From contig NZ_CBFHLV010000005.1 of NCBI RefSeq assembly GCF_965656765.1, positions 27,230 to 91,229 on the forward strand: DNA of 64,000 nucleotides, in the 5' to 3' direction. The translations under genes were made by a program, and so were the position numbers. This DNA comes from Marivita sp965656765. Lineage in GTDB: Bacteria; Pseudomonadota; Alphaproteobacteria; Rhodobacterales; Rhodobacteraceae. How positions within the stretch are numbered: the first letter of the stretch is position 1; every line of letters begins with the position of its first letter. The notes beneath the pieces are model-generated. The model had not been told where the DNA came from. It saw nothing but the letters and a program-made list of their open reading frames with translations, and did no database searches. Shown piece after piece: positions 51,592-58,917 of the stretch.

Positions 51592-52361
51592 GATGACTGA
51601 TCTCGGATCTTAGTTAGCCAGGTAAGCGTCTCGTCCGTAGGTCTTTCGGATTTGTATTCGGCACCCAAAGGGGCATCCCAGCCCAGATCGTCGATTGCAG
51701 CGAAGACATAGTCGAAGTCTAGTTCCCCATGGTCAGGCGTTCCACGGTCGGGCACCGATGCAAACTGGATATGTCCGACATACGACTGAACGGATTTTAG
51801 GCGTGTGGTGACATCGCCTTCGGTGCGCTGAACATGGTAGCAGTCAAACATCATCCGCAGGTTTGTTGCGCCGACATTGTCGATGATCGCGACGGCTTGA
51901 TCAGTGGTCTGCAGGAAATAGCCGGGCGCATCGTGCCGATTCAGAGGTTCGATCAGAATGGTAATCCCATGCGCTGCAGCAGTATCACAGGCATAGCGCA
52001 GGTTTTCGACATAGATTTCGCGCGCAACTTCGCCGCTGGAAAATCCGGCCATAACATGGACGTTGCCGGTCCCGATCGCCGACGCATATGCCACAGCTTC
52101 GTTAATCGCTTGGCGTGCATCAGATTGGCGACCGGGCAACGCGGCCACTCCGTTTTCGCCAGCTTGGGTATCGCCTCGCCGGGTGTTCAGACCCAACATG
52201 CGCAGGCCGGTTTCCTGCAAAGCTGCGTTCACGTCATCGGTCGAATAATCGTAAGGCCAATGGCATTCAACGGCATCGAAGTCTGCAGCATGCGCGGCAC
52301 GAATTGCGTCAGGCAGAGGTCGATCTATCCATAAAAACCCGAGATTTGCAGAGAATTTCAT
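51588..52361 (-). CDS. otnI: 2-Oxo-tetronate isomerase (OtnI; hydroxypyruvate isomerase family)
   Basis: A 257-residue TIM-barrel isomerase of the Hyi family (MKFSANLGFLW, GENGVAALPGRQ, ILIEPLNRHDAPGYFL, DCYHVQRTEG, and the final GAEYKSE). The acidic residues Glu in LIEPLN and Glu in GAEYK, with Asp/His in MFDCYH, are the expected metal and catalytic residues. It would isomerise 2-oxo-tetronate to 3-oxo-tetronate. The start is ATG 52361, giving a four-base overlap with otnC; a TTG three codons upstream is possible but less likely. A decarboxylase role (OiaC is also a TIM barrel) is a less likely alternative. Confidence 0.82.
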   Translation of the reverse strand: MKFSANLGFLWIDRPLPDAIRAAHAADFDAVECHWPYDYSTDDVNAALQETGLRMLGLNTRRGDTQAGENGVAALPGRQSDARQAINEAVAYASAIGTGNVHVMAGFSSGEVAREIYVENLRYACDTAAAHGITILIEPLNRHDAPGYFLQTTDQAVAIIDNVGATNLRMMFDCYHVQRTEGDVTTRLKSVQSYVGHIQFASVPDRGTPDHGELDFDYVFAAIDDLGWDAPLGAEYKSERPTDETLTWLTKIRDQSS

Positions 52362-53008
52362 TCGTCCCAATCCACATTGAATTTTGTGACTACGCTGTTC
52401 ACCTGTTCAGGTGTCAGCGCCTGGGCGTCATAGCCCCGCATCAGGATTGCTAGCCGGGCTGTGTCTTCCAGTTCCTCAATGGCGTTGCAGGCCGCTTCGA
52501 TATCTTTACCCGCTACGACTGGCCCGTGATTGGCTAGCATCACAGCGCTGCGTTTCCCGGCAAGACCTCGCACTGCCTCGCCCATCGCCGGATCGCCGGG
52601 TAAGAAGAAGGGTAGCAGTTTGACCTTGCCTAGTTTCATGATCGAATAAGGTGTCAGCGGCGGCAGGAAGTTGTCGGCATCTACGCTCGGCATCAGGGAC
52701 CACGCGACTGAATGGCAAGAATGCAGGTGCACCACCGCGCCGGTCCTGTTGCGGGTGTCATAGAACGCCGAATGCAGCGGCATTTCCTTTGTCGGCTTGT
52801 CGCCATCGATCAATGTGCCGGCGGCATCAAACCGGGAAAGCCGTGCAGGGTCTAACCGCCCGAATGCGGTACCCGTTGGCGATACCAACAATCCGCCATC
52901 TGGCGTTCGCGCCGAGATGTTGCCCGTAGATCCACCCGTCAGGCCTCGGTCGAACATTGACTTGGCCAACAGACACATCTGTTCACGCAGGCGCGTTTCC
53001 TCGGTCAT
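52358..53008 (-). CDS. otnC: 3-Oxo-tetronate 4-phosphate decarboxylase (OtnC; class II aldolase family)
   Basis: A 216-residue class II aldolase/adducin-fold protein with the metal-site histidines in VVHLHSCHSVA, His in MLANHGPVVAG and catalytic Glu in KEMPLHSAFY. The GLTGGSTGNISAR start is typical. OtnC decarboxylates 3-oxo-tetronate 4-phosphate to dihydroxyacetone phosphate. Start ATG 53008 overlaps otnK by four bases, and it overlaps otnI at the other end, matching the gene sets described for L-threonate and D-erythronate use. Confidence 0.88.
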   Translation of the reverse strand: MTEETRLREQMCLLAKSMFDRGLTGGSTGNISARTPDGGLLVSPTGTAFGRLDPARLSRFDAAGTLIDGDKPTKEMPLHSAFYDTRNRTGAVVHLHSCHSVAWSLMPSVDADNFLPPLTPYSIMKLGKVKLLPFFLPGDPAMGEAVRGLAGKRSAVMLANHGPVVAGKDIEAACNAIEELEDTARLAILMRGYDAQALTPEQVNSVVTKFNVDWDE

Positions 53009-54276
53009 GCGGGCTCCAGTTTGCTCAGGGCGTCGCTGAAAAAACTCTCCGTGCCGAAGTTCCCAGACTTCAGGGTCAGCGCTATGGGGATGCCTTTTGA
53101 TGTTGCAAAGCACCAAGGAACACCGGGTGCGATTTCCGTGCCGATATCAAGCCGATCCACGCCAAGAGCTTGTGTGACAGCGCCAGACGTTTCGCCGCCG
53201 GCAATAATAAATCGCTGTGCTCCTGCATCCCGCGCGGCAATGGCGCAGTCGGCAAGCGCCTGTTCCACAATTTCACCTGCGCGTTGTACACCGAGTTTGT
53301 CCTGTGCCGCCCGAACCGAGTCTGGTTTTGCCGTGGCATAGATCAGCGGGGCCTTGGTCAGGTCCTGGGCAGTGATCCATGCCACTGCGGGGCCCGGTCC
53401 GTCGGTTGCCAATTCAAGCGGGTCGAGCCGATAAGTGGCGCAGCCGCTTGCGGTGTAAGCGGCCACCTGTTTGTTGGTCATTGCGGAACAACTGCCAGAT
53501 AATACGACTGTGCTTGGCCCAAGGGCAGGTTGGGTCATTCTGGGTGCATCGGCGGCCAGTAGCCCGTCTGCTGCAAACAGAGCAGGCAACGGCATCGCAA
53601 TAGCAGATCCGCCGGTCATCAAGGGCATATCGCGGCAGGCGGTCGCGATCACGTGCAGGTCGTCGTCTGCCACTGCATCCATCACGACATGCGAAATGCC
53701 GTCTTTATCCAACTGCTTCAGTCCGCTGCTAACGGCGTCTGCCCCACGAGCAACAGTTAGCCTGTCAATCAAACCAGTTGGCTGTGTCACTTGTGGGGCA
53801 AGCAAGCGCATCAGATTAGAATCGCGCATCGGTGTCAGGGGATGATCCTTCATCGAGCTTTCCGCCAAGGGCTGCTGACCCACAAACAGGTTGCCCATAA
53901 AGATTGACCTCCCGTTTTCTGGAAAGGCTGGACAATAGATCGTCTGCTTGGTGTTCAATGCGGCCATCAATGCTTCGGCTACGGGACCGATATTGCCTTC
54001 TGCGGTTGAGTCAAAGGTCGAGCAATATTTCCAGAAGAACCGCGTGGCACCTGCGGCTTGCAGCCAGTCCAGCGCCTGCAGGGCTTGCTCTACAGCTTGT
54101 TCGACTGGGATAGTACGTATCTTGAGTGCGACAACCTCGAATGGAGCAGTCGCAGTAGGTAATGCGCCTGGCACGCCCATGCGCAAAGAGACCTTGACAC
54201 CGCTGCGTGCCAGAAGCCCGGCAAGATCGGTCGCGCCGGTGAAATCGTCTGCGATACAGCCCAAAACTGTGGTCAT
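53005..54276 (-). CDS. otnK: 3-Oxo-tetronate 4-kinase (OtnK; DUF1537)
   Basis: A 423-residue DUF1537 kinase with N-terminal LGCIADDFTGATDLAGLLARSG, FFWKYCSTFDSTAEGNIGPV, YCPAFPENGR and the C-terminal FIIAGGETSGAVTQALGV nucleotide motif. These blocks fit the OtnK proteins characterised by Zhang and co-workers. It phosphorylates 3-oxo-tetronate at C4. It overlaps ltnD upstream and otnC downstream by four bases. The typical length and all motifs are present. Confidence 0.9.
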   Translation of the reverse strand: MTTVLGCIADDFTGATDLAGLLARSGVKVSLRMGVPGALPTATAPFEVVALKIRTIPVEQAVEQALQALDWLQAAGATRFFWKYCSTFDSTAEGNIGPVAEALMAALNTKQTIYCPAFPENGRSIFMGNLFVGQQPLAESSMKDHPLTPMRDSNLMRLLAPQVTQPTGLIDRLTVARGADAVSSGLKQLDKDGISHVVMDAVADDDLHVIATACRDMPLMTGGSAIAMPLPALFAADGLLAADAPRMTQPALGPSTVVLSGSCSAMTNKQVAAYTASGCATYRLDPLELATDGPGPAVAWITAQDLTKAPLIYATAKPDSVRAAQDKLGVQRAGEIVEQALADCAIAARDAGAQRFIIAGGETSGAVTQALGVDRLDIGTEIAPGVPWCFATSKGIPIALTLKSGNFGTESFFSDALSKLEPA

Positions 54277-55181
54277 GTTTCATCCTCTTTAGGCAGGGTC
54301 AAACCGGCCTGACGGGCATAGACCTTGGCCACGGCAGCATCATCAACGCCGCCAAGGCCCATCTCGACCGCTTGTCGGTATTGTGCGAGGGCTGTAGCGG
54401 TGATTGGAGCTTCGAATCCGGCGGTTGCAGCGATGTCCAGAACGATCCCAAGGTCTTTAGGCCAGATATTGACTGAACTTCTGGGGCTATAATCCCCCTC
54501 AATCACGTGCGGCGCGCGGTTTTCCAACATCCAACTGGTGCCAGCGCTTTTTGAGATCACTTCCAGAAACGTTTCTGGCGCAACGCCTTGGGTCATGCCA
54601 AAGGTTATCGCCTCGGCCATTGCAGCGATGTGGACACCAGCCAGCAATTGGTTGGTCGCCTTCATCGCCGATCCAGGACCGGCGCTGTCACCAAGCTCGA
54701 ACACTGTGGCCGCGACTGCATCCAGCAATGGCCGCGATGCATTGAAGGCCGCCTCGGTGCCAGATGCCATGATGGTCAGTTCGCCACTTGCCGCTTTGGC
54801 CGCTCCACCCGAGATGGGTGCATCCAGATACAGCACACCATGTTCCGAACAACGGGCTTCCATGTCGCGCGCAAATTGCGGTGGAACCGTAGCACATGAC
54901 ATAACGACCGCGCCTCGCGCCAGTTTGGGAACAAGCGCGTCCGAGCCGAACAAAACGTCTTCAGTCTGTTGCGCGTTCAGCACGACAAGAGCGGCAACGT
55001 CCAGACCGCTGGCGATTTCGCTTAGCGCACCTTCATGACCGCCTTCTGCGCGGAATCTGTCGATTTGCGTCGGATTGATGTCGTAGCCCCAGACACTGTG
55101 CCCATCACGCAGCGCCGAACTGGCGATGCCATAGCCCATAGAGCCTAGCCCAATCACGGCGACCTTTTGCACAGAGCCCAT
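54273..55181 (-). CDS. ltnD: L-threonate dehydrogenase (LtnD)
   Basis: A 302-residue beta-hydroxyacid dehydrogenase with VIGLGSMGYGIASSAL, DAPISGGAAKAASGELTIMASG and the catalytic Lys in AMKATNQLLAGVHIAAMAEAI. The SGGAAKAASG and GVHIAAMAEAI sequences are those of LtnD. It oxidises L-threonate to 2-oxo-tetronate. It is the promoter-proximal gene of a seven-gene minus-strand operon with ATGA overlaps throughout. Two GntR-type boxes lie about 97-130 bases upstream of its start. Confidence 0.88.
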   Translation of the reverse strand: MGSVQKVAVIGLGSMGYGIASSALRDGHSVWGYDINPTQIDRFRAEGGHEGALSEIASGLDVAALVVLNAQQTEDVLFGSDALVPKLARGAVVMSCATVPPQFARDMEARCSEHGVLYLDAPISGGAAKAASGELTIMASGTEAAFNASRPLLDAVAATVFELGDSAGPGSAMKATNQLLAGVHIAAMAEAITFGMTQGVAPETFLEVISKSAGTSWMLENRAPHVIEGDYSPRSSVNIWPKDLGIVLDIAATAGFEAPITATALAQYRQAVEMGLGGVDDAAVAKVYARQAGLTLPKEDET

Positions 55182-55277
55182 GCCTATTTCCTTTCAACAC
55201 GGCAAAACATGTCCGGCGTGACGCCGCTTTAACTTCGTGTCATGCCTTTTTGTAACGGCCAAGATTGACTATTGGCA

Positions 55278-55291
55278 TTTGGTATACCAAA
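55278..55291. promoter_or_regulatory. GntR/FCD operator before ltnD, perfect site
   Basis: A perfect 14-base palindrome TTTGGTATACCAAA, identical to the one at 20678-20691. It is in the 230-base gap between the divergent ltnD and aroE-like genes. Confidence 0.84.
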
Positions 55292-55301
55292 TCTTTGCAG
55301 A

Positions 55302-55311
55302 TGGAATACCA
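55302..55311. promoter_or_regulatory. GntR/FCD operator before ltnD, imperfect second site
   Basis: TGGAATACCA differs by one base from the core palindrome. Its centre is 22 bases from that of the preceding site, two helical turns, so two dimers could bind on the same face of the DNA. Confidence 0.65.
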
Positions 55312-55411
55312 AAAAATCCGAAGCGCTGCCAAGTGCGCCATGGGGGCGGAAGAGAACGAGATGATGCAAGCGCACTGTCCACTGATTTCTAATACATGAG
55401 GCAGTCTAAGG

Positions 55412-56254
55412 ATGGCCGGTAAACCGGATCTGAAACTTGGCTTGATCGGCGATAACATTGCCGAATCCCGCGCACCTCTTTTGCATCGATTGGCGGGTGC
55501 GCAAAGCGGGCTTGATGTTCAGTATAACCGTCTCATTCCGAAGGAAATCGGTGTTGGTTTTGACGAGCTTTTCGAGCGATGCACCGATGGCGGATACCGT
55601 GGTGTGAACGTAACCTACCCGTACAAAGAGCGTGTGGCCGAAAAAGTCACTATCGCGGATCCGCTGGTTCGAGCCATTGGTGCCATTAACACTGTATTGT
55701 TCGATGCCAACCGCCCCACAGGTTACAACACCGATTATTCAGGTTTCATCGCGGCTTACAAAGGCGCACGCGGTGATGCAGAGCCCGGTGTTGCCTGCAT
55801 AATTGGCACTGGCGGTGTCGGGCGCGCACTGGCGTTTGGGCTGATTGCATTGGGTGCAAAGGAAATCCGTTTGTGCGATAATGACGAGACGAAGGCGCAG
55901 CAGCTGGCAAAAGATTTGTGCGGGGTCACATCTTCTTCAAAAATCACCGTCTACGCAGATTCTGTTGCAGCAGCGCAAAGCGCGACTGGCTTGTTGAACG
56001 GAACCCCGGTTGGGATGGTTGGGTATGGTGGGACACCGTTACTTGCAAAGGCGATGAGCAACCAGGAATGGGCGTTTGACGCTGTCTACACGCCTGTGAA
56101 CACGCAGTTCCTACAGGATGCCAAATCAGCGAGCCTGTCCATTATCTCAGGTTATGAGCTGTTTTTCTTCCAAGGCGTCCATGCGTGGGGGTATTTTTCA
56201 GGTGCGCCGTTGGATGAAGCCAGGTTGCGGTCAAACTTGGCCGATACGAAGTAG
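55412..56254 (+). CDS. AroE-like shikimate/quinate dehydrogenase family protein
   Basis: A 280-residue shikimate-dehydrogenase-fold enzyme with the catalytic Lys in NVTYPYKERV, Asp in YNTDYSGF and the NADP-binding IIGTGGVGRALAFG. In true AroE the N-terminal motif has two serines that hold the shikimate carboxylate (S-x-S); here it reads ESRAP, so the second Ser is Ala. This suggests a substrate other than shikimate, in keeping with its place divergent from the acid-sugar operon and next to its operators. Start ATG 55412. It is probably an alternative hydroxyacid or quinate-type dehydrogenase; housekeeping AroE is expected elsewhere. Confidence 0.82.
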   Translation: MAGKPDLKLGLIGDNIAESRAPLLHRLAGAQSGLDVQYNRLIPKEIGVGFDELFERCTDGGYRGVNVTYPYKERVAEKVTIADPLVRAIGAINTVLFDANRPTGYNTDYSGFIAAYKGARGDAEPGVACIIGTGGVGRALAFGLIALGAKEIRLCDNDETKAQQLAKDLCGVTSSSKITVYADSVAAAQSATGLLNGTPVGMVGYGGTPLLAKAMSNQEWAFDAVYTPVNTQFLQDAKSASLSIISGYELFFFQGVHAWGYFSGAPLDEARLRSNLADTK

Positions 56255-56316
56255 ATGTTGACCTAAGTCCTGGTGACGCGCATGTGACTCTAAAGTAACC
56301 CCAAGCTCAATTGGGA

Positions 56317-56916
56317 TCACGCCATTTCGTCCAGCAGCGTTGCGTGGCGTAAGGTGAATTCGTTCCGTACCTCAACCGGTGGTCGCAAAACGATCGACAG
56401 ATCCGCGATCAAATCGAGATCAGGTGCTCCAAAGAACTTGTCTGCCTCTGCGCGTGTAAAACCGGCAATTTGTGTGGCTTCCATCCACGCGCTGATGCGG
56501 TCTGCTTTCTTGATGTGTTTTTTGAGTCTGGTTGGTGTGGTCGCCACCAAACCAAAACGGATGTGAATAGCTGCTGTCAGCCGATCATCCAACGCGCCAT
56601 AGCCCGGACCGACCGCTGCCTTGACCGGGGAAATCATGTCACCGATTACGTATTCTGGCGCGTCATGCAAAAGGGCGGTCAACCGTTCGTTGGCAGAAGC
56701 GTTTGGGCAAAGCCGTGAAAACAGGGTTTCAACCAACAAAGAATGCTCGGCTACAGAATAGGGGAAATCGCCAAAGGTTTGCCCGTTCCACCGCGCGACA
56801 AAGGCCAACCCATGTGCGATATCCTCGATCTCGATATCGACTGGTGTCGGGTCCAACAAATCAAGCCGCCGTCCAGACAGCATCCGTTGCCATGCGCGTG
56901 GGGATTTAGCCATCAT
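56317..56916 (-). CDS. HD-domain phosphohydrolase (YfbR-like)
   Basis: A 199-residue HD-domain protein with SVAEHSLLVETLF and ALLHDAPEYVIGDM providing the metal-binding His and His-Asp residues. It resembles YfbR/5'-deoxynucleotidase-type hydrolases, cytoplasmic enzymes acting on nucleotide phosphates. It is divergent from ahcY with a 121-base gap. Two ATG codons at 56916 and 56913 are both usable. It appears to belong to the ordinary chromosome rather than to the sugar region. Confidence 0.84.
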   Translation of the reverse strand: MMAKSPRAWQRMLSGRRLDLLDPTPVDIEIEDIAHGLAFVARWNGQTFGDFPYSVAEHSLLVETLFSRLCPNASANERLTALLHDAPEYVIGDMISPVKAAVGPGYGALDDRLTAAIHIRFGLVATTPTRLKKHIKKADRISAWMEATQIAGFTRAEADKFFGAPDLDLIADLSIVLRPPVEVRNEFTLRHATLLDEMA

Positions 56917-57037
56917 GTGCCTCGTTTTGGTCTTGGGTAGAGCGCCAATTCAGTCTTGTAAACCAGCGCGCATTGCCGGGACGGTGACTGCGTGCTAACT
57001 GCCGTGCAAATCTAATATGACATGTGGAGCGCCGGGA

Positions 57038-58426
57038 ATGGCCAAGGATTATATCGTCAAGGACATCGCGCTGGCCGGGTTCGGCCGCAAAGAGCTGGAT
57101 ATCGCAGAAACCGAGATGCCGGGCCTGATGGCACTGCGCGAAGAATACGGCGAAGCCAAACCGCTTGCGGGCGCGCGGATTGTTGGGTCGTTGCATATGA
57201 CAATCCAGACAGCGGTTCTGATTGAAACGCTAATGGCGCTGGGCGCAGATGTGCGTTGGGCGTCGTGCAATATCTTCTCAACACAAGATCACGCGGCGGC
57301 GGCTATTGCCGAAGCGGGCGTTCCCGTCTTCGCGATCAAAGGCCAAACGCTCGAAGAGCATTGGCATTACCTTGATAAATCCTTCGCCTTCCCCGAAGGC
57401 GCGAACATGATTCTCGACGATGGTGGCGACGCGACATTGTATGTCCTTTTGGGCGCGCGCGCAGAGGCGGGCGAAGACATCATTCCGGTTCCGCAATCCG
57501 AAGAAGAAGAGGTGATCAAGAAACAGATCGCCAAACGGATGGCAGAAACGCCGGGCTGGTTCACCAAGACGCGCGATGCGATCAAAGGTGTGTCTGAAGA
57601 AACCACCACTGGTGTGCACCGTCTGTATGAACTGCACAAGAATGGTCAGCTTCCTTTCCCGGCGATTAACGTAAATGACTCGGTCACCAAATCGAAGTTT
57701 GACAACAAATACGGTTGTAAGGAGTCACTGGTCGACGGTATCCGCCGCGCGACAGATACCATGATGGCGGGCAAAGTTGCTGTTGTGTGCGGCTATGGTG
57801 ATGTCGGCAAAGGTTCGGCGGCGTCCCTCGCTGGTGCCGGCGCCCGTGTTAAAGTGACCGAAGCAGACCCGATCTGTGCGCTGCAAGCTGCAATGGACGG
57901 GTTCGAAGTCGTCCTGTTGGAAGACGTGATCGACAGCGCAGACGTTTTCATCACCACCACCGGCAATAAAGACGTGATCCGCATCGAGCACATGCGCGCG
58001 ATGAAAGATATGGCCATCGTTGGCAATATCGGCCACTTCGACAATGAAATTCAGGTGGCGTCGCTGCGCAATCACAAGTGGACGAACATCAAGGAACAGG
58101 TCGACATGATCGAGATGCCTTCGGGCAACCGCATCATTCTTCTGTCCGAAGGTCGTTTGCTGAACCTTGGCAATGCTACCGGACACCCGTCTTTCGTGAT
58201 GTCGGCGTCCTTTACCAATCAGGTGCTTGCACAGATCGAACTGTGGAAGAACGGCGGCGAGTATGAAAACCAAGTTTACATCCTGCCCAAACATCTGGAC
58301 GAAAAAGTCGCCCGCCTGCATCTGGGACGGATTGGTGTGAAGCTGACCCAACTATCCCCTGAACAGGCATCTTATATCGGTGTAACACCTGAAGGTCCGT
58401 TCAAACCCGAGCATTACCGCTACTGA
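57038..58426 (+). CDS. ahcY: Adenosylhomocysteinase (S-adenosylhomocysteine hydrolase)
   Basis: A 462-residue NAD-dependent enzyme that splits S-adenosylhomocysteine into adenosine and homocysteine in the methyl cycle. It has the NAD motif GYGDVGKGSAASL, the KSKFDNKYGC segment with catalytic Lys and Asp, and the C-terminal KPEHYRY ending that reaches into the NAD site of the neighbouring subunit. Start is ATG 57038 with a TGGAG ribosome site; ATG 57017 would add seven non-family residues. No SAH-riboswitch-like structure was recognised in the 121-base leader region. In Rhodobacter ahcY lies close to the reg genes, which here are 56 kb away. Confidence 0.96.
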   Translation: MAKDYIVKDIALAGFGRKELDIAETEMPGLMALREEYGEAKPLAGARIVGSLHMTIQTAVLIETLMALGADVRWASCNIFSTQDHAAAAIAEAGVPVFAIKGQTLEEHWHYLDKSFAFPEGANMILDDGGDATLYVLLGARAEAGEDIIPVPQSEEEEVIKKQIAKRMAETPGWFTKTRDAIKGVSEETTTGVHRLYELHKNGQLPFPAINVNDSVTKSKFDNKYGCKESLVDGIRRATDTMMAGKVAVVCGYGDVGKGSAASLAGAGARVKVTEADPICALQAAMDGFEVVLLEDVIDSADVFITTTGNKDVIRIEHMRAMKDMAIVGNIGHFDNEIQVASLRNHKWTNIKEQVDMIEMPSGNRIILLSEGRLLNLGNATGHPSFVMSASFTNQVLAQIELWKNGGEYENQVYILPKHLDEKVARLHLGRIGVKLTQLSPEQASYIGVTPEGPFKPEHYRY

Positions 58427-58436
58427 TAAAGCACTT

Positions 58437-58460
58437 GCGGGCGCATGGTGATGCGCCCGC
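58437..58460. terminator. Terminator-like hairpin between ahcY and the VOC gene
   Basis: GCGGGCGCAT (58437-58446) and ATGCGCCCGC (58451-58460) form a perfect ten-pair stem with a four-base loop, in the 41-base convergent gap. No U-run follows, but the position suggests termination for both strands. Confidence 0.65.
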
Positions 58461-58467
58461 GATGTGC

Positions 58468-58848
58468 CTATTGCATTGAACTGGTGCCGAACATGTTGCC
58501 TTCGGTATCCATACAAAGCGTCACGAAGCCAAATTCCCCTATTGAGAACTTTGGCTGGACCACCTGACCGCCTGCAGCCAGCACGCGCAACTCTTCAATG
58601 GCGCAGTCCTCTGAGTTGAAGTAGACGATAGTGCCCCCAACACCGGGTCCGGCATGTGCTGATTTCGAAAGCGCACCGCCTGCACCGTAGACGCTCATGT
58701 CAGCAGGGAAGCTCATCATCTGAGAGTCGCCGGTTGGGTCGCCCATGGGCTCAAGCTTGCAAGCCAGAACGGTTTCATAGAAGCCAGTGGCGCGATCCAA
58801 TTCGTTCACGAAGATGTCGAACCACCCGATTGCGTTCATTTTAGACAT
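58468..58848 (-). CDS. VOC-family (glyoxalase/bleomycin-resistance-like) protein
   Basis: A 126-residue protein with the vicinal-oxygen-chelate fold: WFDIFVNELDRATGFYETVL near the start and FVTLCMDTEGNMFGTSSM at the end are the usual repeat elements. It resembles small VOC proteins annotated as PhnB/YdcJ-like; catalytic function is unclear. It is 69 bases downstream of an AraC-family regulator on the same strand, and probably under that regulator or co-transcribed with it. Confidence 0.82.
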   Translation of the reverse strand: MSKMNAIGWFDIFVNELDRATGFYETVLACKLEPMGDPTGDSQMMSFPADMSVYGAGGALSKSAHAGPGVGGTIVYFNSEDCAIEELRVLAAGGQVVQPKFSIGEFGFVTLCMDTEGNMFGTSSMQ

Positions 58849-58917
58849 ATCAAATTCCTTAGTTGGCGTGGATATGCCCTCGTTCTAACCCGGGCTTGTC
58901 ACGCAGTATTGTAGATT

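Noticed and set aside
877..56254. A mobile genomic island
   Set aside because: No integrase, transposase, tRNA or flanking repeat was seen; the region is better described as accumulated catabolic operons until composition and comparative data are available.
56917..57037. Possible SAH riboswitch upstream of ahcY
   Set aside because: No recognisable SAH-riboswitch core or strong paired helices were seen in the 121-base gap. A covariance-model search with the SAH and SAM-SAH families would decide.
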